The notes below the pieces were generated by a model. The model was not told the DNA's origin. It saw only the letters and a program-made list of their open reading frames with translations, and ran no database searches. A program made the translations under genes and the position numbers. A stretch of 34,796 nt of DNA from Pseudomonas fluorescens (GTDB lineage Bacteria > Pseudomonadota > Gammaproteobacteria > Pseudomonadales > Pseudomonadaceae): assembly GCF_902497745.1 (NCBI RefSeq), contig NZ_CABVHJ010000007.1, positions 309,767 to 344,562 of the forward strand, written 5' to 3'. The stretch's first letter is position 1; each line of letters opens with the position of its first letter. Positions 6,937-16,879 of this stretch are shown one piece after another.

Positions 6937-8334
6937 CTAGGCTTCGCAAGCAGCCCCGGCCGGGTTGTTCACCAGGCGTTCGAGGGTGTCGCGATCCACT
7001 AATTCTTTGTCCAGTTTGATGTAAACAGCTGCTTCGTCAGCAACTATCACTGCATCGGTTACCCCTACGAGGGCCTTGAGGCGCTCGACCAGACCCGCTT
7101 CGCGGATCGCCTCGGGCGACAACGGCAAGCGCAGGCTCGTCACGTAGGGAGGTTCACGCATGGTAACAGCAAAGGCCAGCCAGATGGCAGCCAGACCCGC
7201 GCATCCAAGGAACACAACCGACAGACCGCCATGCTGAAACAGCCAGCCGCCGAGTATCCCGCCGAGTGCCGAACCGAGGAACTGGCTGGTGGAGTACACG
7301 CCCATGGCCGTGCCCTTCCCGCCTGCCGGTGAAACCTTGCTGATCAGCGACGGCAATGAAGCTTCCAGCAGATTGAACGCGGTGAAGAACACCACCGTAC
7401 CGATCACCAGTGCCCGCAGGCTGTCGCCGAACTGCCAGAAGAATAGCTCAGTCAGCATCAGCGTCATGACGGCGCCAAGCAAAACTCGTTTCATTTTGCG
7501 TTTCTTCTCGCCATAGATGATGAACGGGATCATGGCGAAGAACGAAATCAGCAGCGCGGTGAGATAGACCCACCAGTGCTGTTCCTTGGGCAAACCGGCT
7601 TTTTCCACCAGCGCCAGAGGCAGCGCGACGAAGCTCGACATCAACATGGCATGTAACACAAAGATGCCCAGATCGAGCCGCAGCAAGTCAGGATGCTTGA
7701 GTGTCGGCATCAACGCCTGACGCGCGACGCCGGACTCACGGTGCGTCAGCGGACCAGTGGACTTGGGCACCATGAACATCACGATCACAATCCCCACCAA
7801 TGCCATGCCACCGGTGGCCAGGAACAACCCCGACAAGCCGAACGCGCGTGTCAGCAAAGGCCCCACAACCATGGCCACGGCGAACGACAGGCCAATTGTC
7901 ATGCCGATCATCGCCATGGCCTTGGTGCGGTGTTGCTCGCGGGTGAGGTCGGAAAGCAATGCCATCACCGCCGCAGAAATGGCGCCGGCACCTTGCAGGA
8001 TCCGGCCGGCAATCACGCCCCAGATCGAATCGGCTTGCGAGGCCAGCACGCTGCCAAGGGCGAAGACGATCAGTCCGAGGTAAATCACCGGGCGACGGCC
8101 AATGCGGTCGGAAATGATCCCGAACGGAATCTGGAAAATCGCTTGGGTCAAGCCGTAAGCGCCGATTGCCAACCCGATCAGGGCCGGGGTCGCGCCTGCC
8201 AGATCCATGCCGTAGGTCGCCAGTACCGGCAACACCATAAACATGCCCAGCATACGGAAGGCGAACACCAGGGCCAGACCGCTCGCCGCGCGGGTCTCGC
8301 TGCCACTCATGCGTTCGCTGTGGGGATCGTGCAT
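6937..8334 (-). CDS. yajR: MFS transporter with C-terminal YAM domain (YajR-like)
   Basis: The 465-residue product has twelve hydrophobic segments and MFS motifs GIISDRIGRRPVIYLG (motif A, cytoplasmic loop 2-3) and GRILQGAGAISAA. After the last segment (about residue 395) comes a small soluble domain, EAGLVERLKALVGVTDAVIVADEAAVYIKLD in part, that fits the beta-alpha-beta YAM domain of E. coli YajR. The substrate is unknown. The ATG at 8334 has a GAGG ribosome site; MSGSET at 8310 is a second candidate. It diverges from uvrA and runs into ssb with a 9-base gap. Confidence 0.9.
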   Translation of the reverse strand: MHDPHSERMSGSETRAASGLALVFAFRMLGMFMVLPVLATYGMDLAGATPALIGLAIGAYGLTQAIFQIPFGIISDRIGRRPVIYLGLIVFALGSVLASQADSIWGVIAGRILQGAGAISAAVMALLSDLTREQHRTKAMAMIGMTIGLSFAVAMVVGPLLTRAFGLSGLFLATGGMALVGIVIVMFMVPKSTGPLTHRESGVARQALMPTLKHPDLLRLDLGIFVLHAMLMSSFVALPLALVEKAGLPKEQHWWVYLTALLISFFAMIPFIIYGEKKRKMKRVLLGAVMTLMLTELFFWQFGDSLRALVIGTVVFFTAFNLLEASLPSLISKVSPAGGKGTAMGVYSTSQFLGSALGGILGGWLFQHGGLSVVFLGCAGLAAIWLAFAVTMREPPYVTSLRLPLSPEAIREAGLVERLKALVGVTDAVIVADEAAVYIKLDKELVDRDTLERLVNNPAGAACEA

Positions 8335-8525
8335 GGAAAAACCTCGTGTGAACCGGCGGCGATTCTACCAGTCCCATCGGAAGACGGGGTAGATCGCGAC
8401 GCTTTGACGCGTATAGATGAAACTCTCTTCATCCAGGGCAAAAAACCCTTCGTTTGATAGTGTGCATCCATCCAGTATTTGCCCGTATACTCCTACGTTT
8501 TCGACGCCCGCCGAGCGAGGCCACT

Positions 8526-11360
8526 TTGGACAAGATCCTGATACGTGGGGCCCGTACCCACAACCTGAAGAACATCGACCTGACCCTGCCACGGGACAAA
8601 CTGATCGTCATCACCGGCCTGTCCGGATCCGGCAAGTCGTCCCTGGCCTTCGATACGCTGTACGCCGAAGGTCAGCGCCGCTATGTCGAATCGCTGTCGG
8701 CCTATGCCCGCCAGTTTCTATCAATGATGGAAAAGCCCGACGTCGACACCATCGAAGGCCTGTCGCCGGCAATTTCCATCGAACAGAAGTCGACCTCGCA
8801 CAACCCGCGCTCTACGGTCGGCACCATCACCGAAATCTACGACTACCTGCGTTTGCTCTATGCACGCGTCGGTACGCCGCGCTGCCCGGATCACGATATT
8901 CCACTGGAGGCGCAGACCGTCAGCCAGATGGTCGATCTGGTCCTGGCGCAACCGGAAGGCAGCAAACTGATGTTGCTGGCGCCGGTGATTCGCGAACGTA
9001 AAGGCGAACACCTGTCGGTCTTCGAAGAGCTGCGCGCCCAGGGTTTCGTCCGTGCACGGGTCAATGGCCGCATCTGCGAACTCGATGAACTGCCGAAACT
9101 GGATAAACAGAAGAAGCACTCGATCGATGTGATCGTCGACCGCTTCAAGGTTCGCGCCGACCTGCAGCAGCGTCTGGCCGAATCCTTCGAGACCGCGCTG
9201 AAACTGGCGGATGGCATCGCTCTGGTCGCGCCAATGGACGACGAGCCGGGCGAAGAGATGATCTTCTCCGCGCGCTTCGCCTGCCCGATCTGTGGCCATG
9301 CCATCAGTGAGCTGGAACCCAAGCTGTTTTCCTTCAACAACCCGGCCGGCGCTTGCCCGACCTGTGATGGCCTGGGCGTGAAGCAGTTCTTCGACATCAA
9401 GCGGCTGGTCAACGGTGACCTGACCTTGGCCGAGGGAGCAATTCGCGGCTGGGACCGGCGCAACGTCTATTACTTCCAGATGCTCGGCTCACTGGCCTCG
9501 CACTACGGTTTCAGCCTCGAAGTACCGTTCAACGAACTGCCGGCCGATCAGCAGAAATTCATCCTGCATGGCAGTGGTTCGCAGAACGTCGACTTCAAAT
9601 ACCTGAACGACCGTGGCGATATCGTCAAACGCTCGCACCCGTTCGAAGGCATCGTGCCCAACCTTGAGCGTCGCTACCGCGAAACCGAGTCGGCGAGTGT
9701 GCGTGAAGAACTGGCCAAGTTCCTCAGCACTCAGTCGTGCCCGGATTGCCGTGGTACCCGTTTGCGTCGTGAAGCGCGACATGTGTGGGTCGGCGAGAAG
9801 ACTTTGCCAGCAGTGACCAATCTGCCGATCGGCGATGCTTGCGAGTACTTCGGCGAGCTGAAGATGACCGGCCGCCGCGGCGAGATCGCGGACAAGATCC
9901 TCAAGGAGATCCGCGAGCGCCTGCAGTTCCTCGTCAATGTCGGTCTCGATTATCTGTCGCTGGATCGCAGTGCTGACACCCTCTCGGGCGGTGAGGCGCA
10001 GCGGATTCGCCTGGCCAGCCAGATCGGTGCCGGACTTGTTGGCGTTCTGTACATCCTCGACGAACCGTCCATCGGCTTGCACCAGCGAGATAACGATCGA
10101 CTGCTCGGCACACTCAAGCACCTGCGCGATATCGGCAACACGGTGATTGTGGTCGAGCACGACGAAGACGCGATTCGCCTGGCTGACTATGTCGTCGACA
10201 TCGGCCCGGGCGCCGGTGTGCATGGCGGGCAAATCGTTGCCGAAGGTACGCCGGCTGAAGTCATGGCTCACCCGGACTCGCTGACCGGCAAATACCTGTC
10301 GGGCCGGGTGAAGATCGAAGTGCCAGCCAAACGCACCCCGCGCAACAAAAAACTCAACCTGTCGCTCAAAGGGGCGCGCGGCAATAACCTGCGCAATGTC
10401 GATCTGGACATCCCGATTGGTCTGCTGACTTGCGTCACCGGCGTGTCCGGCTCGGGCAAGTCGACGCTGATCAACAATACCCTGTTCCCGCTGAGCGCCA
10501 CCGCCCTCAACGGCGCGACCACGCTGGAAGCAGCGGCGCACGACAGCATCAAAGGCCTGGAACATCTCGACAAAGTCGTCGACATCGACCAGAGCCCGAT
10601 CGGTCGTACACCGCGCTCCAACCCTGCGACCTATACCGGCCTGTTCACCCCAATCCGTGAACTGTTTGCCGGCGTACCTGAGTCACGCTCCCGCGGTTAC
10701 GGCCCGGGTCGTTTCTCGTTCAACGTCAAGGGCGGTCGCTGCGAAGCTTGTCAGGGCGATGGCCTGATCAAGGTCGAGATGCACTTCCTGCCGGACATCT
10801 ACGTGCCGTGCGACGTATGCAAGAGCAAGCGCTACAACCGCGAAACCCTTGAAATCAAATACAAGGGCAAGAGCATTCACGAAACCCTCGAGATGACCAT
10901 CGAGGAGGCGCGGGAGTTCTTCGACGCAGTACCGGCGCTGGCGCGCAAGCTGCAAACGTTGATGGATGTCGGTCTGTCGTACATCAAGCTTGGGCAGTCG
11001 GCGACCACGCTGTCTGGTGGCGAGGCACAGCGGGTCAAGCTGTCTCGCGAGCTGTCCAAGCGTGACACTGGCAAGACCCTGTATATCCTCGATGAGCCAA
11101 CCACTGGTTTGCACTTCGCGGATATCCAGCAATTGCTCGACGTGCTGCATCGCCTGCGCGACCACGGCAACACTGTCGTGGTGATCGAACACAACCTCGA
11201 CGTGATCAAGACGGCCGACTGGCTGGTGGATCTCGGGCCTGAGGGCGGTTCCAAGGGTGGGCAGATCATTGCCACTGGCACCCCTGAGGACGTGGCCGAG
11301 ATGAAGCAATCTCACACTGGCCATTACCTCAAGCCATTGCTGATCCGTGATCGGGCTTAA
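8526..11360 (+). CDS. uvrA: Excinuclease ABC subunit A
   Basis: The 944-residue product is the damage-recognition ATPase of nucleotide excision repair, which loads UvrB onto lesions. Visible are Walker [11 protein letters not shown] (Lys37), zinc module [10 protein letters not shown] ... CPTCDG, ABC signature [14 protein letters not shown], second Walker [11 protein letters not shown], second zinc module CEACQGDG ... CDVCKSKR, and second signature [12 protein letters not shown]. The start is TTG at 8526, with GCGAGG ending 5 bases upstream and the conserved [13 protein letters not shown] directly after. The longer frame to 8454 has no ribosome site and no family match. I see no CTGT-N8-ACAG LexA box before it; a -10-like TATACT occurs near 8487 without a good -35. 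Confidence 0.97.
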   Translation: MDKILIRGARTHNLKNIDLTLPRDKLIVITGLSGSGKSSLAFDTLYAEGQRRYVESLSAYARQFLSMMEKPDVDTIEGLSPAISIEQKSTSHNPRSTVGTITEIYDYLRLLYARVGTPRCPDHDIPLEAQTVSQMVDLVLAQPEGSKLMLLAPVIRERKGEHLSVFEELRAQGFVRARVNGRICELDELPKLDKQKKHSIDVIVDRFKVRADLQQRLAESFETALKLADGIALVAPMDDEPGEEMIFSARFACPICGHAISELEPKLFSFNNPAGACPTCDGLGVKQFFDIKRLVNGDLTLAEGAIRGWDRRNVYYFQMLGSLASHYGFSLEVPFNELPADQQKFILHGSGSQNVDFKYLNDRGDIVKRSHPFEGIVPNLERRYRETESASVREELAKFLSTQSCPDCRGTRLRREARHVWVGEKTLPAVTNLPIGDACEYFGELKMTGRRGEIADKILKEIRERLQFLVNVGLDYLSLDRSADTLSGGEAQRIRLASQIGAGLVGVLYILDEPSIGLHQRDNDRLLGTLKHLRDIGNTVIVVEHDEDAIRLADYVVDIGPGAGVHGGQIVAEGTPAEVMAHPDSLTGKYLSGRVKIEVPAKRTPRNKKLNLSLKGARGNNLRNVDLDIPIGLLTCVTGVSGSGKSTLINNTLFPLSATALNGATTLEAAAHDSIKGLEHLDKVVDIDQSPIGRTPRSNPATYTGLFTPIRELFAGVPESRSRGYGPGRFSFNVKGGRCEACQGDGLIKVEMHFLPDIYVPCDVCKSKRYNRETLEIKYKGKSIHETLEMTIEEAREFFDAVPALARKLQTLMDVGLSYIKLGQSATTLSGGEAQRVKLSRELSKRDTGKTLYILDEPTTGLHFADIQQLLDVLHRLRDHGNTVVVIEHNLDVIKTADWLVDLGPEGGSKGGQIIATGTPEDVAEMKQSHTGHYLKPLLIRDRA

Positions 11361-11372
11361 AAGCCAGGCATG

Positions 11373-11413
11373 AAAAAACCCCTGTCACTTCAACAGTGAC
11401 AGGGGCTTTTTTT
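11373..11413. terminator. Bidirectional terminator between uvrA and the ferritin gene
   Basis: CCCCTGTCACT and AGTGACAGGGG form an 11-bp stem around TCAAC, with an A-run on one side and a T-run on the other. It serves uvrA (+) and the convergent ferritin gene (-). Confidence 0.94.
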
Positions 11414-11424
11414 AACTGCAGCAA

Positions 11425-11892
11425 TCAGGACGTGTGCGATTGCAGGTAGTTCTCGAGACCGATCAGCTTGATCAGGCCCAACTGCTTTTCCAGCCAGTAG
11501 GTGTGATCTTCTTCGGTGTCGTTCAACTGCACGCGCAGAATCTCGCGGCTGACGTAGTCTTTGTGCTGTTCGCACAGCTCGATGCCTTTGCACAGGGCGG
11601 CGCGAACTTTGTATTCGAGGCGTAGATCCGCTTCGAGCATTTCCGGCACCGTGGTGCCGACATCCAGATCATCCGGGCGCATGCGAGGCGTGCCTTCGAG
11701 CATCAGAATCCGACGCATCAACGCGTCAGCGTGACCCGCTTCTTCTTCCATCTCGTGGTTGATTCGCTCGTAGAGCTTGGTGAACCCCCAGTCCTCATAC
11801 ATCCGCGAATGAACGAAATATTGATCACGCGCGGCCAGCTCGCCGGTCAGCAACGTGTTGAGGTAATCGATTACGTCTGGGTGGCCTTGCAT
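11425..11892 (-). CDS. bfrA: Ferritin-type iron storage protein (bfrA/ftnA)
   Basis: The 155-residue four-helix protein matches P. aeruginosa PA4235, first called bfrA and later shown to be a ferritin (FtnA). Ferroxidase ligands are present: Glu18, Glu51, His54, Glu93, Glu127 and His130. Position 52, Met in haem-binding bacterioferritins, is Ala here, so a bacterioferritin-type haem between subunits is unlikely. It stores iron as a 24-subunit cage and limits Fenton chemistry, which fits its place beside kat[13 protein letters not shown] at 11892 is the conserved start; the frame to 11964 is an upstream extension. No clear Fur box was seen in the 150 bases before it. Confidence 0.93.
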   Translation of the reverse strand: MQGHPDVIDYLNTLLTGELAARDQYFVHSRMYEDWGFTKLYERINHEMEEEAGHADALMRRILMLEGTPRMRPDDLDVGTTVPEMLEADLRLEYKVRAALCKGIELCEQHKDYVSREILRVQLNDTEEDHTYWLEKQLGLIKLIGLENYLQSHTS

Positions 11893-12005
11893 CGCCCTAC
11901 ATCTCCCTACTTGAAAGTCTGTAGTTTGAACCAACCTGACTGGAAGGTCACCCGTTACGCGCAATAAAAGCGAAGATATTCTTGGAAAAGCAGCCTAAAT
12001 AACGC

Positions 12006-12030
12006 AAAAACCGCCCAAATGAGGGCGGTT
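12006..12030 (-). terminator. Terminator of katA
   Basis: AACCGCCC and GGGCGGTT pair around a six-base loop, with a run of T on the minus strand. It lies 11 bases past the katA stop. Confidence 0.9.
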
Positions 12031-12041
12031 CTGCTTCTCGT

Positions 12042-13496
12042 TTAGACTTCGTTAAGCTGTACTTTGAGCAGCTTTGCGATTGCTTCTCCATACGCCGGGT
12101 CGGCTTTGTAGAAATGCTGCAACTGGCGGTCGACTACATCAGTCGAAACTCCGCTCATCGCACCAGCGATGTTGCTGACCAGCAACGCTTTCTGCTCGTC
12201 GCTCATCAGGCGGAACAGCGCACCGGCGTGGCTGTAGTAATCAGTGTCTTCGCGATGATCGTAACGATCAGCCGCACCACTCAGGACCAACGCCGGCTCG
12301 GCGTAATGTGGAGCTTGTTTCGGCGATTCGATGTAGCTGTTCGGTTCGTAGTTAGGCGCCGCACCACCATTGCTGCCGAACGCCATCGAGCCATCACGCT
12401 GGTAAGTGTTCACCGGGCTACGTGGCGCGTTTACTGGCAGTTGCTGGTGATTGGTACCGACACGGTAGCGGTGTGCGTCGGCATAGGCGAATACGCGACC
12501 TTGCAGCATGCGATCTGGCGACAGACCAACGCCTGGCACCATGTTGCTTGGGCCGAACGCGGCTTGCTCAACTTCAGCGAAATAGCTCTGCGGGTTGCGG
12601 TTCAATTCCAGTTCGCCCACTTCGATCAGCGGGAACTCCTTCTGCGACCAGGTCTTGGTCACATCGAACGGGTTCTCGTAGTGCACTGAGGCCTGGGCCT
12701 CGGTCATGATCTGGATGCATACGCGCCATTTCGGGAAGTCACCGCGTTCAATGGCTTCAAACAAGTCACGTTGAGCGTAATCCGGATCAGTGCCGGCCAG
12801 ACGTGCTGCATCTGCGGGTGCGAGATTCTTGATGCCCTGCTTGGTTTTGTAGTGCCACTTCACCCAATGGCGCTCGCCTTGAGCGTTGATCAGGCTGTAA
12901 GTGTGGCTGCCAAAGCCGTGCATGTGCCGGTAGCCGTCAGGAATGCCACGATCGGAGAACAGAATGGTCACCTGGTGCAGTGCTTCAGGCGAATGCGACC
13001 AGAAGTCCCACATCATCTGCGCGCTTTTCAGGTTGCTCTGCGGCAGGCGCTTTTGGGTGTGGATGAAATCAGGGAATTTCAGTGGGTCACGTATGAAGAA
13101 CACTGGCGTGTTGTTGCCAACGATGTCCCAGTTGCCTTCCTCGGTGTAGAACTTCAGCGCGAAACCGCGCGGATCGCGCTCGGTGTCGGCCGATCCACGC
13201 TCGCCACCCACGGTAGAGAAGCGCAGGAAGGTAGGGGTTCGCTTGCCGACGGACTCAAACAACTTGGCACTGGTGTATTCGCTGATGTCACGGGTCACGG
13301 TGAACGTGCCATAAGCGCCCGAGCCTTTTGCATGTACGCGGCGTTCAGGGATATTTTCACGGTTGAAGTGCGCAAGCTTCTCGATCAGGTGAAAATCGTC
13401 GAGCAGCAGCGGGCCACGTGGGCCGGCGGAGCGAGAATTCTGGTTATCAGCGACAGGTGCGCCACTGGCGGTCGTAAGCGTTTTGATCTGGCTCAT
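12042..13496 (-). CDS. katA: Monofunctional haem catalase KatA
   Basis: The 484-residue product is a small-subunit (clade 3) catalase that converts hydrogen peroxide to water and oxygen. Active-site His55 lies in [12 protein letters not shown], Asn128 in [13 protein letters not shown], and the haem-ligand Tyr in [12 protein letters not shown] near residue 338. No signal peptide is seen, so it is cytoplasmic. The N-terminus [12 protein letters not shown] and the GAGGAAGAAG ribosome site support the start. It has its own promoter region of about 190 bases after the rplQ terminator. Neighbouring ferritin suggests a shared peroxide and iron defence role. Confidence 0.97.
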   Translation of the reverse strand: MSQIKTLTTASGAPVADNQNSRSAGPRGPLLLDDFHLIEKLAHFNRENIPERRVHAKGSGAYGTFTVTRDISEYTSAKLFESVGKRTPTFLRFSTVGGERGSADTERDPRGFALKFYTEEGNWDIVGNNTPVFFIRDPLKFPDFIHTQKRLPQSNLKSAQMMWDFWSHSPEALHQVTILFSDRGIPDGYRHMHGFGSHTYSLINAQGERHWVKWHYKTKQGIKNLAPADAARLAGTDPDYAQRDLFEAIERGDFPKWRVCIQIMTEAQASVHYENPFDVTKTWSQKEFPLIEVGELELNRNPQSYFAEVEQAAFGPSNMVPGVGLSPDRMLQGRVFAYADAHRYRVGTNHQQLPVNAPRSPVNTYQRDGSMAFGSNGGAAPNYEPNSYIESPKQAPHYAEPALVLSGAADRYDHREDTDYYSHAGALFRLMSDEQKALLVSNIAGAMSGVSTDVVDRQLQHFYKADPAYGEAIAKLLKVQLNEV

Positions 13497-13602
13497 GCGG
13501 TCTTCTTCCTCTGTCAGTCTTGAAACTGCCGGCTAATCGGCTTGCTGGGAAGTATTGATCATCCATGTGACAGCTACAAATTCATTAACTTGCAGACATC
13601 GA

Positions 13603-13642
13603 TAGATAATTACTAATTATGTTTCCCGGGACATAGTGACAA
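13603..13642 (-). promoter_or_regulatory. Putative katA promoter with an OxyR-like half site
   Basis: On the minus strand TTGTCA (about 13637-13642) is followed after 16-17 bases by TAATTA. Overlapping this -10 is ATAGATAATTACTAAT (13603-13618), which partly fits the OxyR pattern ATAGnTnnnAnCTAT. It lies about 105 bases before the katA start. Only one half site is recognisable, so OxyR control is an inference from known catalase regulation. Confidence 0.3.
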
Positions 13643-13691
13643 CAGAGACATGTCAAAAGCTTGTATGAACAGCGCATTTTCTTACGCGCAC

Positions 13692-13716
13692 AAAAAACCG
13701 GGCACTAGGCCCGGTT
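13692..13716 (-). terminator. Terminator of the alpha operon (after rplQ)
   Basis: AACCGGGC and GCCCGGTT pair around a five-base loop, with six T following on the minus strand, 20 bases past the rplQ stop. It ends the ribosomal protein cluster and separates it from katA. Confidence 0.93.
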
Positions 13717-13736
13717 CTTTGTTTCAGACTGACGTC

Positions 13737-14123
13737 TTACTCGGCGGATACAGCTTCGCCAGCAGTAGCACGATCAACCAACTCGACGTACGCCATAGGC
13801 GCGTTGTCGCCAGCGCGGAAACCGCACTTGAGGATGCGCAGGTAGCCACCCTCACGGGTAGCGTAACGCTTGCCCAGGTCGTTGAAGAGCTTACCAACGA
13901 TAGCTTTCGAACGAGTACGGTCGAAAGCCAGACGGCGGTTAGCCAGGCTATCTGTCTTGGCCAGAGTGATCAGCGGCTCAGCAACGCGACGCAGTTCTTT
14001 GGCTTTTGGCAGAGTAGTTTTGATCAGCTCGTGCTCGAACAGCGACACCGCCATGTTTTGGAACATGGCCTTGCGGTGCGAGCTGGTGCGGCTCAGGTGA
14101 CGACCACTTTTACGATGACGCAT
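13737..14123 (-). CDS. rplQ: 50S ribosomal protein L17
   Basis: The 128-residue product starts [20 protein letters not shown], the conserved L17 N-terminus, and contains [14 protein letters not shown]. It binds 23S rRNA near the exit-tunnel region of the large subunit. It is the last gene of the alpha operon, 42 bases after rpoA, and is followed by a terminator. Confidence 0.97.
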
Positions 14124-14165
14124 GGTTCATTCCTTACCAAACACTACGTTCGGTGATTACGACGA

Positions 14166-15167
14166 TCAGGCAGTCGCCTTGTCGTCCTTCTTAAGACTTG
14201 CAGGCGGCCAGTTGTCGAGGCGCATGCCGAGGGACAGACCGCGGGAGGCCAGAACGTCCTTGATTTCAGTCAAGGATTTCTTGCCCAGGTTCGGAGTCTT
14301 CAACAGCTCTACTTCGGTACGCTGAATCAGGTCACCGATGTAGTAGATGTTTTCCGCCTTAAGGCAGTTAGCCGAACGTACAGTCAGTTCCAGATCGTCA
14401 ACCGGGCGAAGCAGGATCGGATCGATCTCGTCTTCCTGCTCGACAACCACTGGCTCACTGTCACCTTTGAGGTCGACGAACGCAGCCAACTGCTGTTGCA
14501 GGATGGTTGCAGCGCGGCGAATAGCCTCTTCAGGATCCAGAGTACCGTTGGTTTCCAGATCAATAACCAGCTTGTCCAGGTTGGTACGCTGCTCGACACG
14601 GGCGTTTTCCACCACGTATGCGATACGGCGAACCGGGCTGAACGAAGAGTCAAGCTGCAAGCGACCGATGCTGCGGCTTTCGTCTTCATCGCTCTGACGC
14701 GAGTCGGCTGGTTCATAACCACGACCACGAGCTACGGTGAGCTTCATGTTCAGGGCGCCGTTAGACGCCAGGTTAGCGATTACGTGATCGGGATTAACGA
14801 TCTCGACATCATGATCCAGCTGAATATCGGCAGCGGTAACCACCCCCGAACCCTTCTTCGACAAGGTCAGCGTAACTTCGTCACGACCGTGCAGCTTGAT
14901 GGCCAGACCTTTAAGGTTCAACAGGATTTCAATTACGTCTTCCTGTACACCTTCGATGGCGCTGTACTCGTGGAGCACACCGTCAATCTCGGCCTCGACT
15001 ACTGCGCAGCCGGGCATTGAGGACAACAGGATGCGTCGCAGCGCGTTGCCCAGGGTGTGGCCAAAACCACGCTCGAGAGGCTCGAGAGTGATCTTGGCGC
15101 GGGTTGGACTGACAACCTGCACATCAATGTGGCGGGGTGTCAGGAACTCATTTACCGAAATCTGCAT
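14166..15167 (-). CDS. rpoA: RNA polymerase alpha subunit
   Basis: The 333-residue product has the assembly domain (residues 1 to about 230; [23 protein letters not shown]) and, after an acidic linker, the C-terminal domain ([21 protein letters not shown] ...) that touches UP elements and activators. It dimerises to start RNA polymerase assembly. The gene lies between rpsD and rplQ as in the E. coli alpha operon, with 22 bases after rpsD. Length and motifs are normal. Confidence 0.98.
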   Translation of the reverse strand: MQISVNEFLTPRHIDVQVVSPTRAKITLEPLERGFGHTLGNALRRILLSSMPGCAVVEAEIDGVLHEYSAIEGVQEDVIEILLNLKGLAIKLHGRDEVTLTLSKKGSGVVTAADIQLDHDVEIVNPDHVIANLASNGALNMKLTVARGRGYEPADSRQSDEDESRSIGRLQLDSSFSPVRRIAYVVENARVEQRTNLDKLVIDLETNGTLDPEEAIRRAATILQQQLAAFVDLKGDSEPVVVEQEDEIDPILLRPVDDLELTVRSANCLKAENIYYIGDLIQRTEVELLKTPNLGKKSLTEIKDVLASRGLSLGMRLDNWPPASLKKDDKATA

Positions 15168-15189
15168 GGATGCACCTATTTTCTAGCCC

Positions 15190-15810
15190 TTACTTGGAGT
15201 AGAGCTCGACAATCAGGCTTTCGTTGATGTCGGCGGACAGATCACTGCGAGCAGGAACGTTCTTGAAAACGCCCGACTTCTTCTCAGTGTCTACTTCTAC
15301 CCATTCTACGCGGCCACGTTGGGCACACAGATCGAGAGCTTGGACAATGCGAAGTTGGTTTTTTGCTTTCTCGCGAACTGCAACCACGTCACCAGCACGA
15401 ACCTGATACGACGGAACGTTTACGGTCTGACCGTTAACGCTGATCGACTTGTGCGATACCAGCTGACGGGATTCGGCACGAGTCGAACCAAAGCCCATAC
15501 GGTATACAACGTTGTCCAGACGGCATTCGAGCAGTTGCAGCAGGTTTTCACCGGTTGCACCTTTCTTGCCAGCAGCTTCTTTGTAGTAGCCGCTGAACTG
15601 ACGCTCGAGAACGCCGTAGATACGACGGACCTTCTGCTTTTCACGCAGTTGGGTGCCGTAATCGGACTGGCGACCGCGGCGTTGGCCGTGGATACCAGGT
15701 GCTGCTTCAATGTTGCACTTCGATTCGATCGCGCGCACGCCGCTCTTCAGGAAGAGATCGGTGCCTTCGCGACGAGCGAGTTTGCATTTTGGACCAATGT
15801 AACGAGCCAT
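15190..15810 (-). CDS. rpsD: 30S ribosomal protein S4
   Basis: The 206-residue product starts [19 protein letters not shown] and has the S4 RNA-binding domain at about residues 96-160 ([21 protein letters not shown]). It is a primary 16S rRNA binder and, in enteric bacteria, represses the alpha operon by binding the mRNA around the rpsM start. It follows rpsK by 18 bases. Only one Cys lies in the N-terminal region, so this is the form without a zinc site. Confidence 0.97.
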   Translation of the reverse strand: MARYIGPKCKLARREGTDLFLKSGVRAIESKCNIEAAPGIHGQRRGRQSDYGTQLREKQKVRRIYGVLERQFSGYYKEAAGKKGATGENLLQLLECRLDNVVYRMGFGSTRAESRQLVSHKSISVNGQTVNVPSYQVRAGDVVAVREKAKNQLRIVQALDLCAQRGRVEWVEVDTEKKSGVFKNVPARSDLSADINESLIVELYSK

Positions 15811-15828
15811 TCTTTACAATCTCCTGGA

Positions 15829-16218
15829 TTACACGCGGCGCTTCTTCGGCGGACGGCACCCGTTGTGCGGGATTGGCGTCACGTCGGTGATGCTGGCGAT
15901 CTTGTAGCCACAGCCGTTCAAAGCGCGGACTGCGGATTCACGACCTGGACCTGGACCCTTGACGTTAACGTCGAGGTTTTTCAGGCCGTATTCCAGCGCA
16001 GCTTGACCAGCACGTTCAGCAGCTACTTGAGCAGCAAACGGGGTGGACTTGCGGGAACCGCGGAAACCCGAACCACCGGAGGTAGCCCAGGAAAGAGCGT
16101 TACCTTGACGGTCGGTAATGGTCACGATGGTGTTGTTAAAAGATGCATGGATGTGGGCGATGCCATCAACCACTGTCTTTTTAACTTTTTTACGAGGACG
16201 AGCAGCAGGTTTTGCCAT
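15829..16218 (-). CDS. rpsK: 30S ribosomal protein S11
   Basis: The 129-residue product has a Lys/Arg-rich start ([14 protein letters not shown]), central [20 protein letters not shown] and the conserved tail [13 protein letters not shown]11 sits on the small-subunit platform near the mRNA exit. It lies 30 bases after rpsM in the alpha operon. Confidence 0.98.
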   Translation of the reverse strand: MAKPAARPRKKVKKTVVDGIAHIHASFNNTIVTITDRQGNALSWATSGGSGFRGSRKSTPFAAQVAAERAGQAALEYGLKNLDVNVKGPGPGRESAVRALNGCGYKIASITDVTPIPHNGCRPPKKRRV

Positions 16219-16248
16219 GATTAAATTCCTGTCGATTCGCTGGGGCGA

Positions 16249-16605
16249 TTACTTGCGGATCGGCTTACGCGGACCTTTACGGGTACGCGCGTTGGTCTTG
16301 GTACGCTGACCGCGTACTGGAAGACCGCGACGATGACGCAGACCGCGATAGCAACCGAGGTCCATCAAGCGCTTGATTTTCATGTTGATTTCGCGACGCA
16401 GATCACCTTCAGTGGTGAACTTCGCCACTTCGCCACGCAGCTGTTCAATTTGCTCGTCGCTCAGATCTTTGATCTTTGCTGCTGGGTTTACCCCAGTCAC
16501 TGCACAGATCTTCTGTGCAGTAGTGCGACCAACACCATAGATGTAGGTCAGCGAGATAACAGTATGCTTGTTATCTGGAATGTTAACGCCTGCAATACGG
16601 GCCAT
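16249..16605 (-). CDS. rpsM: 30S ribosomal protein S13
   Basis: The 118-residue product starts [20 protein letters not shown] and ends in the basic tail GPRKPIRK, with [16 protein letters not shown] near the C-terminus that contacts 16S rRNA and tRNA. S13 makes bridges to the large subunit at the head. It is the first gene of the alpha operon, with its own promoter at 16665-16693 and a leader of about 50 bases. Confidence 0.98.
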   Translation of the reverse strand: MARIAGVNIPDNKHTVISLTYIYGVGRTTAQKICAVTGVNPAAKIKDLSDEQIEQLRGEVAKFTTEGDLRREINMKIKRLMDLGCYRGLRHRRGLPVRGQRTKTNARTRKGPRKPIRK

Positions 16606-16664
16606 TCAGTGGGACTCCAATTGACAGCTACCTACGCCCCGGAAGCCAAGAAATAGGGCGCGAG

Positions 16665-16693
16665 ATAATATCGCTGTAATAACAAATAATCAA
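16665..16693 (-). promoter_or_regulatory. Sigma-70 promoter of the alpha operon (rpsM)
   Basis: On the minus strand TTGATT (16688-16693) and TATTAT (16665-16670) are 17 bp apart. Transcription would begin near 16658, giving a leader of about 50 bases before rpsM, where S4 control could act. The -35 box directly abuts the rpmJ hairpin. Confidence 0.75.
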
Positions 16694-16717
16694 CCCGGTA
16701 GCGCACTAGCTACCGGG
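16694..16717 (-). terminator. Hairpin/terminator after rpmJ
   Basis: CCCGGTAGC and GCTACCGGG form a 9-bp stem around GCACTA, 18 bases past the rpmJ stop. The following TTGATTATTTG is only partly T-rich, so it may let some transcripts through into the alpha operon. Confidence 0.7.
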
Positions 16718-16735
16718 CTTGAAGCACAATCACAC

Positions 16736-16852
16736 TCAGCCTTGGCGCTGTTTGTGACGCGGTTCCGCGCTGCAAATTACTCGAACAACACCTTCGCGGC
16801 GAATAATCTTGCAGTTACGGCACAGCTTTTTCACCGATGCACGAACTTTCAT
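16736..16852 (-). CDS. rpmJ: 50S ribosomal protein L36
   Basis: The 38-residue product starts [15 protein letters not shown] and ends PRHKQRQG. Cys11, Cys14, Cys27 and His33 form the zinc site, so this is the zinc-containing form that is often paired with a zinc-free copy elsewhere. It lies 27 bases after secY and closes the spc operon. A hairpin and the alpha promoter follow. Confidence 0.97.
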
Positions 16853-16879
16853 CACCAACTCCTCGAACCTTATGGGTAC

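Noticed and set aside
9489..10565. A 358-codon minus-strand frame inside uvrA
   Set aside because: It lies wholly antisense to uvrA and shows no ribosome site or domain.
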